A DNA stretch of 45,476 bases, from NCBI GenBank assembly GCA_903856295.1, contig CAIOBP010000253.1, forward strand, positions 1-45,476, given 5' to 3'. The translations under genes and the position numbers were made by a program. Positions 37,534 through 45,476 of this stretch are shown piece after piece. Numbering within the stretch: position 1 is the stretch's first letter; every line of letters begins with the position of its first letter. The stretch is from an uncultured Rhodospirillales bacterium. Lineage in GTDB: Bacteria; Pseudomonadota; Alphaproteobacteria; Azospirillales; Azospirillaceae. Below the pieces are notes generated by a model. The model did no database searches. It was given only the letters and a program-made list of their open reading frames with translations, and had not been told where the DNA came from.

Positions 37534-38865
37534 ATGCGCTCCGAGACGATTTTCGCCCTCGCCAGCGGTCGCGGCAGAACGGCGGTCGCGGTGCTGCGCC
37601 TCTCGGGGCCGGGTGCGGGGCCTGCCCTGACCGCCCTGACCGGCCGGGCGCCACCACCGGACCGAGTCGCGACTCTGGCGGCGCTGCGCAACCCGGCGAC
37701 CGGCGACTTGCTCGACCGGGCGCTGGTGCTGTGGTTTCCGGCACCGCGCAGCCAGACCGGCGAGGATGTCGCCGAGTTTCACCTGCATGGCGGACGCGCG
37801 GTCATCGATGGCGTTGTCGAGGTTTTGTCGGGCTTGTCCGGATTGCGCCTCGCCGAGCCCGGTGAATTCACCCGCCGGGCCTTTGAAAATGGCAAACTCG
37901 ATCTGACCGAGGCCGAGGCGATCGCGGATCTGGTCGATGCCGAGACCGCGGCCCAGCGCCGGCAGGCCCTGCGCCAGCATGGCGGCGAACTCGGACGGCT
38001 TTACGAGAGGTGGCGCCAGCGTCTGGTTCGGCTGCTCGCCCATCTTGAAGCCTTGATCGATTTTCACGACGAGGATTTGCCCGAGACCCTCGACGGCAGC
38101 GCCCGCTCCGACCTCACGGCCCTGATCGGCGACCTTTCCTGCCACCTCGAAGATGGCCGGCGGGGCGAACGCCTGCGCGATGGCCTGTCGGTGGCGATCA
38201 TCGGTCCGCCCAACGCCGGCAAATCCAGCCTGCTCAACGCTCTTGCCCGGCGCGACGTTGCCATCGTTTCCGCCCAGTCGGGCACCACCCGCGATGTCAT
38301 CGAGGTCCATCTGGATTTGGGCGGCTATCCGGTAATTCTGGCCGACACCGCCGGTCTGCGGCTCAGCAGCGATGAGATTGAAAGCGAGGGCATCCGCCGT
38401 GCCCAGGCCCGTGCGGCGCAGGCCGATATCAAGATAGCGGTATTCGACGGCGGACAATGGCCACATATTGATGCGGCAACTCAGAACCTGGTTGACGCCG
38501 ACACTGCGGTGGTGGTCAGCAAGGCGGATTGCCACGGCCTGACCGGCCTCGCCATCGAGGGCCGCCCCGCACTGTCGCTCTCGGTCAAAACCGGCGCCGG
38601 GCTGCCCGAGCTACTCGACCTCCTCACCCTCATGGCCGGGCAGCGACTTGACACCTCGGCCCGGCCAGCGTTAACCAGACTTCGGCACCGCACGGCTCTC
38701 GACGAGTGCCTCGCCTGCTTGCGCCGGGCCGAGCGGGCGCCACTGCCCGAACTGGTCGCCGAGGACATCCGGCTCGCCGCCCGCGCCCTAGGCCGCATCA
38801 CCGGCCGGGTCGCGGTCGACGAGGTGCTCGACGTGATTTTTCGTGACTTTTGTATCGGCAAGTGA
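37534..38865 (+). CDS. mnmE: tRNA U34 5-carboxymethylaminomethyl modification GTPase MnmE
   Basis: A 443-residue GTPase that works with MnmG on wobble uridine. It has an N-terminal formyl-THF-binding domain (DTIFALASG-like start [15 protein letters not shown]), helical domain and inserted G domain. The P-loop GPPNAGKSS is near 223, with SGTTRD and DTAGL following. The C-terminus ends in the essential CIGK. The G4 motif, normally NKxD, reads SKAD at about residue 328, so guanine specificity is held by an unusual residue. It is followed by mnmG after 37 bp containing parS. Confidence 0.95.
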   Translation: MRSETIFALASGRGRTAVAVLRLSGPGAGPALTALTGRAPPPDRVATLAALRNPATGDLLDRALVLWFPAPRSQTGEDVAEFHLHGGRAVIDGVVEVLSGLSGLRLAEPGEFTRRAFENGKLDLTEAEAIADLVDAETAAQRRQALRQHGGELGRLYERWRQRLVRLLAHLEALIDFHDEDLPETLDGSARSDLTALIGDLSCHLEDGRRGERLRDGLSVAIIGPPNAGKSSLLNALARRDVAIVSAQSGTTRDVIEVHLDLGGYPVILADTAGLRLSSDEIESEGIRRAQARAAQADIKIAVFDGGQWPHIDAATQNLVDADTAVVVSKADCHGLTGLAIEGRPALSLSVKTGAGLPELLDLLTLMAGQRLDTSARPALTRLRHRTALDECLACLRRAERAPLPELVAEDIRLAARALGRITGRVAVDEVLDVIFRDFCIGK

Positions 38866-38881
38866 TGTTTCACGTGAAACA
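38866..38881. other. parS: parS centromere site (perfect 16/16)
   Basis: TGTTTCACGTGAAACA is the exact consensus ParB-binding palindrome, sitting in the mnmE-mnmG gap, about 2.5 kb upstream of parA. ParB spreads from such sites, and ParA moves the complex. Confidence 0.95.
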
Positions 38882-38902
38882 TCGTTGGTTGGAGACCCGC
38901 TG

Positions 38903-40786
38903 ATGATCCGCTACGACGTCATTGTCGTCGGTGCCGGCCACGCTGGCTGTGAGGCCGCCGCCGCGTCGGCGCGACTGGGCGCACGAACGCTGCTGCTGAC
39001 ACAGACCCTCAGCACCATCGGTGAAATGTCGTGCAATCCGGCGATCGGCGGGTTGGCCAAGGGACATTTGGTCAAGGAAATCGATGCCCTGGATGGCTTG
39101 ATGGCGCGCGCCATCGATCTGGCCGGCATTCAATTCCGCATCCTCAATCGCAGCAAGGGCCCGGCGGTGCGCGGACCGCGCGCCCAGGCCGACCGCAAAC
39201 TCTATCGGCAAGCGATGCAAAACCTGCTTGCCGAGCAGCCAAACCTTGAGATCAGCGCCGGCAGCGCCGAAGACCTGACGACGGACCGCGAGGGTCGGAT
39301 AACGGGCGTCACCATCGGCGATGGCCGGACCTTTGCCGCCGGCGCGGTTGTCATCACCACTGGCACCTTCCTGCGCGGCTTGATCCACATCGGCACCGAC
39401 ACCCAGCCGGCCGGACGCATCGGCGAGCCGCCATCGCTCGGTTTGTCGGCGGCGCTTGAGCGCCTCGGCTTTGCACTCGGTCGCCTCAAAACCGGAACGC
39501 CGCCGCGCCTCGATGGCCGAACCATCGACTGGGCCGGCATCGACAGCCAGCTCGGCGATGACCCGCCGCCGCCCTTTTCAACCCTCACCGAGCGGATCAC
39601 CAATCCGCAGCTGCCATGCGGCGTGACCTGGACCAACACGGCGGTTCACACGCTGATCGTCAGCAACCTTGACCGCGCGCCGCTCTATTCCGGACAAATA
39701 ACCGGTGTCGGCCCTCGCTATTGCCCGTCGATCGAGGACAAGGTGGTGCGCTTTGCCGACAAGGACCGCCACCAAATTTTCCTCGAGCCCGAGGGGTTGG
39801 ACGACGATACCGTCTACCCTAACGGCATTTCCACCTCGCTGCCCCTCGACATTCAACGGGCGATCCTGCCCCTGATCCCCGGGCTTGAGCGGGTGGTCAT
39901 GCTCCGTCCCGGCTACGCCATCGAGTATGATTTTGTCGATCCCCGCGAACTGTCACCAGCGCTGGAGACTCGGCGGGTGCCGGGGCTGTTCCTTGCCGGT
40001 CAAATCAATGGCACCACCGGATACGAGGAGGCCGCCGCACAGGGCCTGATGGCCGGGCTGAACGCCGCCCTGGCGGTTTCAGGCGCGCGCGAGCCCTTCA
40101 CCATCGATCGCGCCGAGGGCTATATCGGCGTCATGATCGACGATTTGGTGACCCTGGGCACCGCCGAGCCTTACCGGATGTTCACCTCGCGCGCCGAGTA
40201 TCGTCTGCTGCTGCGTGCCGACAACGCCGACCAGCGCCTGACCCCTCGGGGACTGGCTCTTGGCTGTGTCTCGGCACGGCGCACCAGTCACTTCCGCCAG
40301 TACGCCGCGGCGCTCGACAGCGCGCGCCAGCTTGTCGCAAGTCTCGGCGGTTCACCGACATTCCTGCTGCGTGCCGGACTGCCGGTGAATCAAGATGGCA
40401 TTTGGCGCAGCGCCGCCGATCTGCTGCGCTATCCCGAGATCGATCTCGGCGTGCTGGCCCGGCTGTGGCCGGACCTTCAAAGCCTGCCGCCACTGGTTGC
40501 CGAGCAGATCGAAATCGACGGCAAATATGCCGGCTATCTGGAGCGTCAGAACGCCGACATCCAGGCCTTTCGCAAGGACGAGGCCCTCGCCCTGCCCAGC
40601 GATCTCGACGTTGACGCCGTCGGCAGCCTGTCCGCCGAGATACGCCAGAAGCTGCGTCAGGCCCGCCCGGCCACCCTCGGTGCCGCCGCGCGCATTCCGG
40701 GGATGACCCCGGCCGCCTTGATCACTCTGCTGCGCTTTGTCAAGCGCCGGCCTGCAAAATCCGAGGCCTTCAATGCCCCCGCCTGA
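38903..40786 (+). CDS. mnmG: tRNA U34 modification FAD enzyme MnmG (GidA)
   Basis: A 627-residue FAD-dependent partner of MnmE. It has the dinucleotide motif [18 protein letters not shown], then [20 protein letters not shown] with the catalytic first Cys, [15 protein letters not shown], and [29 protein letters not shown] lies near 375 and [17 protein letters not shown] near 430. The frame extends upstream through parS to 38843, but ATG 38903 with GGAG upstream gives the conserved start. The last 14 bases overlap rsmG. Confidence 0.96.
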   Translation: MIRYDVIVVGAGHAGCEAAAASARLGARTLLLTQTLSTIGEMSCNPAIGGLAKGHLVKEIDALDGLMARAIDLAGIQFRILNRSKGPAVRGPRAQADRKLYRQAMQNLLAEQPNLEISAGSAEDLTTDREGRITGVTIGDGRTFAAGAVVITTGTFLRGLIHIGTDTQPAGRIGEPPSLGLSAALERLGFALGRLKTGTPPRLDGRTIDWAGIDSQLGDDPPPPFSTLTERITNPQLPCGVTWTNTAVHTLIVSNLDRAPLYSGQITGVGPRYCPSIEDKVVRFADKDRHQIFLEPEGLDDDTVYPNGISTSLPLDIQRAILPLIPGLERVVMLRPGYAIEYDFVDPRELSPALETRRVPGLFLAGQINGTTGYEEAAAQGLMAGLNAALAVSGAREPFTIDRAEGYIGVMIDDLVTLGTAEPYRMFTSRAEYRLLLRADNADQRLTPRGLALGCVSARRTSHFRQYAAALDSARQLVASLGGSPTFLLRAGLPVNQDGIWRSAADLLRYPEIDLGVLARLWPDLQSLPPLVAEQIEIDGKYAGYLERQNADIQAFRKDEALALPSDLDVDAVGSLSAEIRQKLRQARPATLGAAARIPGMTPAALITLLRFVKRRPAKSEAFNAPA

Positions 40787-41396
40787 ACCGCCGCCGCTGT
40801 CTCGGGAGGCGTTCCAGGACGCCACCAGCGTTTCACGTGAAACACTGGAGCGCCTCGACACCTATCGTGCCCTGCTGGAAAAGTGGCAGCCGAAAATCAA
40901 TCTGGTCGCCTCGGGAACGTTGCGCGATGTCTGGCGCCGGCATTTTCTCGACTCGGCACAGCTTTTACCGTTGCTCCCCGAGTCGGCCCAAAGTTTGGTC
41001 GATCTGGGCAGTGGCGCCGGGTTTCCCGGCCTTGTTTTGGCAATTCTGGGCGTGCCGAAGGTCTGGCTGATCGAAAGCGACCAGCGAAAAATCGCGTTCC
41101 TCCGCACCGTCGCCCAAGCGACGGCAACGAAAGTCGAGATTCTTTCGGGCCGAATCGAGCAGGTCCCGCGCTTCACCGTCGACGTCGTGACCGCAAGGGC
41201 TCTCGCCCCCCTTGCGCAATTGATCGAGTATGGGCTACCGTTTCTGGGTACGAACGGGGTCTGCCTCTTTCTCAAGGGACGGCAAGCGGAGTGCGAATTG
41301 GCCGAAACGCAACGGCCGATGATGGTTCAGCGCTTCGAAAGCCGGTCCGATCCCTCGGGCGTCGTCCTTCGGCTTCATGAACTGTCGCCGACCTAG
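40773..41396 (+). CDS. rsmG: 16S rRNA (guanine527-N7)-methyltransferase RsmG (GidB)
   Basis: A 207-residue SAM-dependent methyltransferase; its loss gives low-level streptomycin resistance in many bacteria. The SAM loop [17 protein letters not shown] is at about residues 72-88, preceded by [15 protein letters not shown]. The N-terminus [20 protein letters not shown] is family-typical, and its VSRET is encoded by a parS site. GAGG precedes ATG 40773, which lies inside the end of mnmG. Confidence 0.95.
   Translation: MPPPEPPPLSREAFQDATSVSRETLERLDTYRALLEKWQPKINLVASGTLRDVWRRHFLDSAQLLPLLPESAQSLVDLGSGAGFPGLVLAILGVPKVWLIESDQRKIAFLRTVAQATATKVEILSGRIEQVPRFTVDVVTARALAPLAQLIEYGLPFLGTNGVCLFLKGRQAECELAETQRPMMVQRFESRSDPSGVVLRLHELSPT
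40829..40844. other. parS: parS centromere site (15/16 match) inside rsmG
   Basis: CGTTTCACGTGAAACA differs from consensus only at the first base and lies entirely within coding DNA, where it specifies VSRET of RsmG. It is about 600 bp upstream of parA. Confidence 0.9.
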
Positions 41397-41423
41397 GACA
41401 CTCAAACTGGCCAGGAGCCTGTC

Positions 41424-42209
41424 ATGGCAAGATGCCGCGTTATCGCCGTCGCGAATCAAAAGGGCGGTGTTGGCAAGACGACAACCGCGATCAATCTGGC
41501 CACAGCGCTCGCCGCTGTTGGCAAGAAGGTACTGGTCATCGACTTCGATCCCCAGGGCAACGCCTCGACCGGGCTCGGCATTCCGCGCAACAAGCGCAAT
41601 GCCGGCAGCTACGATGTCCTATTCGACGACGTCGCGCTCGATTCGGTGATCGTCGCCTCACCGATACCCGACCTGTCGATGATCACCTCATCGGTCGAGC
41701 TGTCCGGTGCCGAGGTCGAGTTGGTCAATGCCGAGAATCGTGAGTTTCGCCTGCGCGACGCCATCCGCAAAAGCACTCTCACCTTTGATTATGTGCTGAT
41801 CGACTGCCCGCCCGCCCTTGGCCTGCTGACCCTCAACGCCCTGGTCGCCGCCGACGCCGTGCTGGTACCGCTTCAGTGCGAGTTTTACGCCCTGGAAGGT
41901 CTCAGCCATTTGGTGCGAACCATCGAACGCGTCCGGCGAAGCTTCAACCCCGCGCTCGACATTCAGGGCGTGGTGCTGACCATGTTCGACAAGCGGAATA
42001 ATCTTTCGGAGTCGGTGGCCGCCGACGTGCGCGGATTCTTTGGCGAAAAGGTCTACGAGACCGTGATTCCCCGCAACGTCAAAGTTTCCGAGGCTCCGTC
42101 TTATGGCAAACCGGCAATCATCTACGATATGCGCTGCCCCGGCAGCCAAGCCTATTTGCACCTTGCCGGTGAAGTCCTGAAACGTGAACAGAAGAGGTTG
42201 GCGGCGTGA
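41424..42209 (+). CDS. parA: Chromosome partitioning ATPase ParA (Soj)
   Basis: A 261-residue deviant-Walker ATPase that binds DNA non-specifically in its ATP form and draws ParB-parS complexes apart. The deviant P-loop ANQKGGVGKTT is at residues 8-18, with DFDPQGNASTGLG near 40 and DCPPALGLLTLNAL near 125. AGGAG precedes the ATG. Its stop overlaps the parB GTG (GTGA). Confidence 0.97.
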   Translation: MARCRVIAVANQKGGVGKTTTAINLATALAAVGKKVLVIDFDPQGNASTGLGIPRNKRNAGSYDVLFDDVALDSVIVASPIPDLSMITSSVELSGAEVELVNAENREFRLRDAIRKSTLTFDYVLIDCPPALGLLTLNALVAADAVLVPLQCEFYALEGLSHLVRTIERVRRSFNPALDIQGVVLTMFDKRNNLSESVAADVRGFFGEKVYETVIPRNVKVSEAPSYGKPAIIYDMRCPGSQAYLHLAGEVLKREQKRLAA

Positions 42210-43105
42210 GCGAAGACATTAAGAAATCCGAGGGCGGAAAGCGCGCCAGCCTTGGTCGCGGCCTGTCGGCACTGTTCGGCGAGGCCAGCGACGATTATGC
42301 CTCGATCGACCGGGTTCGCCAGACCAAGCAGGTTCCGGTCGAGTTTCTCCACCCCGGACGCTTCCAACCTCGGCGTAAGTTCGACGAGGCCAGTATCGCT
42401 GAACTTACCCAATCCGTGAAAGAAAAGGGGGTTTTGCAACCCCTGCTGGTTCGCCGACACCCCGACCGGCCGAACGCCTACGAAATCATCGCTGGTGAGC
42501 GACGGTGGCGCTCGGCCCAGGCCGCCGGACTCCACGAAGTTCCGGTGGTGATTCGCGACCTGACCGACCGCGAGGCGCTCGAACTTTCGATCATCGAGAA
42601 CATCCAGCGTCAGGATCTGACCCCCCTGGAGGAAGCCGAGGGCTACCGCCGGCTGCTCGACGAGTTCCAGCACACCCAGGAGGACCTGGCCCGCTCACTG
42701 GGCAAGAGCCGCAGTCACATCGCCAATACCCTGCGCCTGATGGCCCTGCCCGAGCCGATCAAGCTCATGCTCCATGAGGGGGCACTGACCGCCGGCCACG
42801 CCCGCGCCCTGCTGACCGCGCCCAACCCGATCATTTTGGCCGAGCAGGTGGTGGCGCAGGGGCTCAACGTCCGTCAGACCGAGCAGCTCGCCAAGGGCGA
42901 GGAACAGCCCGAGAAGCGCCCGGTCCCAGTCTCCAGAAACGGCGCCGACAAGGATGCCGACCATCTCGCGCTCGAGGACAGCCTTTCGGAGCAATTGGGG
43001 CTCAAGGTGCTGATCACCAGCCGGGGCAACGGCGGCACACTGACCATCCAGTACAAGACCCTCGATCAGCTCGACGACGTGCTGCGCCGCCTCACCGCCG
43101 AGTGA
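42206..43105 (+). CDS. parB: Chromosome partitioning CTPase ParB (Spo0J)
   Basis: A 299-residue parS-binding clamp. The N-terminal lead RGLSALFG is the ParA-contact region typical of alphaproteobacteria. The CTP-binding ParB/Srx motifs appear as NPR-type [19 protein letters not shown] and [13 protein letters not shown]. The helix-turn-helix is [20 protein letters not shown], near residue 160. The C-terminal dimerisation domain ([20 protein letters not shown]) is complete. GTG start coupled to parA. Three parS sites lie upstream within 7.4 kb. Confidence 0.97.
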   Translation: MSEDIKKSEGGKRASLGRGLSALFGEASDDYASIDRVRQTKQVPVEFLHPGRFQPRRKFDEASIAELTQSVKEKGVLQPLLVRRHPDRPNAYEIIAGERRWRSAQAAGLHEVPVVIRDLTDREALELSIIENIQRQDLTPLEEAEGYRRLLDEFQHTQEDLARSLGKSRSHIANTLRLMALPEPIKLMLHEGALTAGHARALLTAPNPIILAEQVVAQGLNVRQTEQLAKGEEQPEKRPVPVSRNGADKDADHLALEDSLSEQLGLKVLITSRGNGGTLTIQYKTLDQLDDVLRRLTAE

Positions 43106-43135
43106 GGGCGCGCGTGAACCAGCGACCGGGGAATC

Positions 43136-43230
43136 ATACCGGCGCGCACAAAGAGTGAAACAATCGGTGCGCCGGTATCGGCTGCGGCCGCCCGCCACGC
43201 GGCGCGGAAATCCTGACTTATCAGGATTTC
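43136..43230. terminator. Two hairpins between convergent parB and the Tim44-like gene
   Basis: First, ATACCGGCGCGCAC (43136-43149) pairs with GGTGCGCCGGTAT (43166-43178) with one bulge. Second, GAAATCCTGA (43207-43216) pairs perfectly with TCAGGATTTC (43221-43230) around CTTA. The second lies 13 bp from the Tim44-like stop. They probably terminate the two converging transcripts. Confidence 0.55.
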
Positions 43231-43242
43231 AACAAGAGGGAA

Positions 43243-43905
43243 TCAGTTCGGCGTGCGGGTCTCGACCAGCAGCCAGTTCGGATCCCGGGCGCGGGGGCTG
43301 CGCGCGAAGGTCCAGATATCGACGATCTCGAGCAACCGGTCGGGATCGCCGTCAAGCACCGAACCATCCGCCGCGCGGGTGACGATGACCTGTTCGCTGA
43401 CGAACTTGACCGTGATCTGCGCCATCCGGCCATCGACCCGCGCCTCGAGCAGATCGGCCTCCTTGATACGCTCGATGCTGGTCTCGTGCATCTCGCCAGC
43501 GGCGATGCGGCGGCGAATCTCGGCGGAAAAGCTGTCGTAGACACCATCGCTCAGCAACGGCCGCAGAACCGCCGTATCCCCACGGGCATAGGACTCGACA
43601 ATCATCGAAAAGGCGGAGCGGGCACCTTGGATAAACGACTTTTCATCGAAACCCGGGTCGGCGGCCTTGATCTGGGCCAACCCCGCCGCCAACGAAAACG
43701 GCTGATCGGGCAAGCCTGATCCCGAGTCGGGAACCGGGCGCCCGCGGTCGGCCAACGAAACGACATTGTCGGGCTGAACCGCGCCGCTACGGTCGATCGC
43801 GAATGGATTCGGGCGCTGCCTCTCCTCGCCGTGCCGCCGTCCAAGCACACTGCGAAGCCGGTAAACCAGGAAACCGGCAATCATCGCGAAGATCAGAATA
43901 TCCAC
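43243..43905 (-). CDS. Tim44-like domain protein (TimA type)
   Basis: A 220-residue inner-membrane protein: one N-terminal helix (DILIFAMIAGFLVYRL), a charged linker, then the Tim44 domain. Signatures are FIQGARSAFSMIVESYARGD, LLSDGVYDSF and the closing VDIWTFARSPRARDPNWLLVET. GTG 43905 has AAGGA 8 bp upstream, so it is preferred to TTG 43923. Bacterial Tim44 relatives sit in the envelope; the mitochondrial homologue anchors the import motor. It is divergent from fxsA, as in other alphaproteobacteria. Confidence 0.9.
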   Translation of the reverse strand: MDILIFAMIAGFLVYRLRSVLGRRHGEERQRPNPFAIDRSGAVQPDNVVSLADRGRPVPDSGSGLPDQPFSLAAGLAQIKAADPGFDEKSFIQGARSAFSMIVESYARGDTAVLRPLLSDGVYDSFSAEIRRRIAAGEMHETSIERIKEADLLEARVDGRMAQITVKFVSEQVIVTRAADGSVLDGDPDRLLEIVDIWTFARSPRARDPNWLLVETRTPN

Positions 43906-44075
43906 CCAAAGAATCCTTCGCAAATCGTCACCAGAACGACGGGTTCCGGCTGGACCCCATCGCCAAGGGGGATTACCTCTAACACAAGGCCACCCTGGAC
44001 GGCAGGGTGCCGCCGCAGCCAGACGCCCTCTCCGTCTCTAGATAGGCCGAGACGCGCGAAAGAGCAAGGACAGCC

Positions 44076-44588
44076 ATGGCCCTGCGCACTCCGATTCTTC
44101 TGACCGTGGTGGCAGAGCTGGCGGTCTTCGGCCTGCTCTGCGACACCCTGGGCTTCTGGACCACGCTCCTGCTGCTGGTCGCGACCTCGGCCGCCGGCGC
44201 GCTTCTGCTGCGCAGCCAGGGCATCACCACCCTGACCCGCATTCAGAGGATGCTGGAACAAGGCCAATCGCCGGTCCACGATATCATCGATGCCCTCTGG
44301 CTGGCCGCGGCCGGCGTGCTGCTGCTGGTTCCCGGCTTTCTCACCACCGTCGCCGCCCTGGCGGTGCTGGCGCCGTTCACCCGCCGGCTGGTCGGCATCT
44401 GGCTGATCGGCCGCTATCGCGCCTATGCCGGCGGACCGATCCACGTCCATGCCGAGTTTCAAACAGCCAGACCAACCGCCCCACCCGCCCAGCCGGGGGG
44501 CCGGCCGCCGGCCGCCTCGCCCATCACCGACCAGACAACCGTGATCGACGTCGAATTCGAAGACCTGCCGCCCAAGCGGTCAGAGTAA
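44076..44588 (+). CDS. fxsA: FxsA family membrane protein
   Basis: A 170-residue inner-membrane protein with three hydrophobic segments: ILLTVVAELAVFGLLCDTLG, WTTLLLLVATSAAGALLL and ALWLAAAGVLLLVPGFLTTV. The GVLLLVPGF motif is the family hallmark. The C-terminal 55 residues are a polar Pro/Ala-rich tail ending VIDVEFEDLPPK. FxsA overproduction in E. coli suppresses F exclusion of phage T7. Here it stands between the Tim44-like gene and secB, a conserved neighbourhood. Confidence 0.92.
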   Translation: MALRTPILLTVVAELAVFGLLCDTLGFWTTLLLLVATSAAGALLLRSQGITTLTRIQRMLEQGQSPVHDIIDALWLAAAGVLLLVPGFLTTVAALAVLAPFTRRLVGIWLIGRYRAYAGGPIHVHAEFQTARPTAPPAQPGGRPPAASPITDQTTVIDVEFEDLPPKRSE

Positions 44589-44615
44589 TCGGGTGTCCGG
44601 ATGACGGTGCCGATG

Positions 44616-44806
44616 TCGGGGGCGGCCGCCCCCGAACCCCTGCCCGGGGAACCCGAAGGGCTCCCCGGACCCCACGGTTTTTTTCTGTCCCCCCATCCCC
44701 AGAGGTGCCGCTGGCGCGGTCGGGATGGGGGGACAGAAAAAAGTCAAGGGGTCAAGGGGCCTTTCGGCCCCTTGCGAGGGGGTGCAGGGGAGCGGCGCTC
44801 CCCTGC
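44616..44806. repeat. Array of perfect palindromes between fxsA and secB
   Basis: At least five inverted repeats lie in 190 bp. TCGGGGGCGG/CCGCCCCCGA is at 44616-44635, and CCGGGGA/TCCCCGG at 44644-44668. A perfect 21-bp pair (44679-44699 with 44722-44742, beginning TTTTTTCTGTCCCCCC) has a 22-nt loop. CAAGGGGCC/GGCCCCTTG is at 44753-44774, and GCAGGGGAGC/GCTCCCCTGC at 44784-44806. No ORF is credible here. It accounts for the 333-bp gap between fxsA and secB; no clear secB promoter is seen in the remainder. Confidence 0.8.
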
Positions 44807-44921
44807 TATCGGCCCGTCATCCGTTCACCCGATTACTCTGAGCAGCCGTTGCCGCCGGGCGCCATCCGTGCTAGCTCCTGGCGACGCTATTCCCTACCCG
44901 ATCGTTTGGAGATTGCAGCCC

Positions 44922-45425
44922 ATGACAAATTCGCCCGCCCAGCCCACTGGCGCCACCAAGCCCAACGGCTCCAATGGCCCCGAAGAAGGCCGCCCGACCG
45001 CGCTGCCGATTTCCGTCCTGGCCCAGTACCTCAAAGATCTTTCGTTTGAGAATCCCCGCGCTCCGGAAACCTTGATGGCCGGCCAGCCCGCGCCCGAGGT
45101 CGCGGTTCATATCGACGTCAAGACCAGCGCCCCGGGGGAGGGCGTTCACGAGGTTGCGCTGACCCTGCGGGTCGAGGCCAAGGCCGGTGCGGACACGGTG
45201 TTCCTGGTCGAGGTGACCTATGCCGGGCTGTTCCAGCTTTCCGGCATTCCGCCCGAGCATCACGGGCCGGTGCTGCTGATCGAGGGACCTCGCCTGCTGT
45301 TCCCGTTCGTGCGCAACATCATTGCCGACGCCATTCGCAATGGTGGCTATCCGCAGTTGCTGATCAATCCCATCGATTTCGCCGAGCTGTATCGTCGGCA
45401 GCAGCCTCAACCGAGCCAGCAGTAA
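44922..45425 (+). CDS. secB: Protein-export chaperone SecB
   Basis: A 167-residue tetrameric chaperone that keeps secretory precursors unfolded and hands them to SecA. Motifs: ISVLAQYLKDLSFENPRAP at residues 30-48, VALTLRVEAK, FLVEVTYAGLFQLSGIPPEH and GPRLLFPFVRNIIADAIRNG with PQLLINPIDFAELY. The N-terminal 25 residues are a polar extension common in alphaproteobacteria. GGAG lies about 10 bp before the ATG. Confidence 0.96.
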   Translation: MTNSPAQPTGATKPNGSNGPEEGRPTALPISVLAQYLKDLSFENPRAPETLMAGQPAPEVAVHIDVKTSAPGEGVHEVALTLRVEAKAGADTVFLVEVTYAGLFQLSGIPPEHHGPVLLIEGPRLLFPFVRNIIADAIRNGGYPQLLINPIDFAELYRRQQPQPSQQ

Positions 45426-45448
45426 GGCACGGAGGGAATATAGGGAAC

Positions 45449-45467
45449 CCAGGGGTTTTGCCCCTGG
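45449..45467. terminator. Hairpin after secB
   Basis: CCAGGGG/CCCCTGG around TTTTG, 24 bp after the secB stop, followed by ACCCCACC. It acts probably as a terminator and belongs to the same CCAGGG...CCCTGGACCC repeat style as 9405-9421. Confidence 0.55.
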
Positions 45468-45476
45468 ACCCCACCA

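Overview
The window is GC-rich chromosomal DNA from an alphaproteobacterium, most likely of the order Rhodospirillales. Three things support this: an mnmE-mnmG-rsmG-parA-parB cluster with parS sites in and beside it, an Irr-type Fur regulator next to a short rubrerythrin, and intergenic GC-rich palindromes typical of this order. The genus cannot be fixed from the sequence. Almost everything is chromosomal housekeeping; there is no phage, CRISPR array, rRNA or recognisable tRNA.

Layout. 1-134 is the right end of an ISL3-family insertion sequence that stops 10 bp before the start codon of a large PAS-GGDEF-EAL protein (145-2853). A DinG-like iron-sulfur helicase follows (2909-5671), converging on a decayed Fic gene (5649-6308). 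Methylmalonyl-CoA mutase (6489-8639) stands alone. A minus-strand asd-yejA-yejB-yejE operon (14463 to 9459) makes aspartate semialdehyde and a peptide/microcin C-type importer that lacks its ATPase gene. A 114-bp palindromic unit in two tandem copies (14543-14776) precedes a small conserved protein and a hemerythrin. A lower-GC single-gene insert bounded by a 14-bp direct repeat (15530-16456) comes next. Then an oxidative/iron-stress block reads on the minus strand: irr, rubrerythrin, a 39-codon ORF and a degenerate nuclease-like secreted protein.

From 18536 to 27258 the minus strand carries two tandem pentapeptide-repeat proteins, a 21-bp-repeat coiled-coil protein, the der-bamB-yfgM cluster (ribosome biogenesis and outer-membrane assembly) and fadD. 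A lower-GC island with three small lipoproteins (27521-28772) separates these from plus-strand csp (double cold-shock domain), pgi and mutL. Between mutL and coaE lies a promoter followed by a strongly structured stretch that may encode a small RNA.

The right third is the origin-proximal region: coaE-dnaQ, a thioredoxin-domain YyaL-like protein (minus), a DUF6489 protein and a thioredoxin-like ferredoxin, then mnmE-mnmG-rsmG-parA-parB with three parS sites, a Tim44-like protein, fxsA and secB. Together these handle tRNA U34 modification, 16S rRNA methylation, chromosome segregation and protein export. Relative to the order I remember for alphaproteobacteria (coaE-dnaQ-secB-fxsA-tim44), the block from 34.8 kb to 45.4 kb looks inverted. 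One candidate breakpoint is beside a dense array of palindromes.
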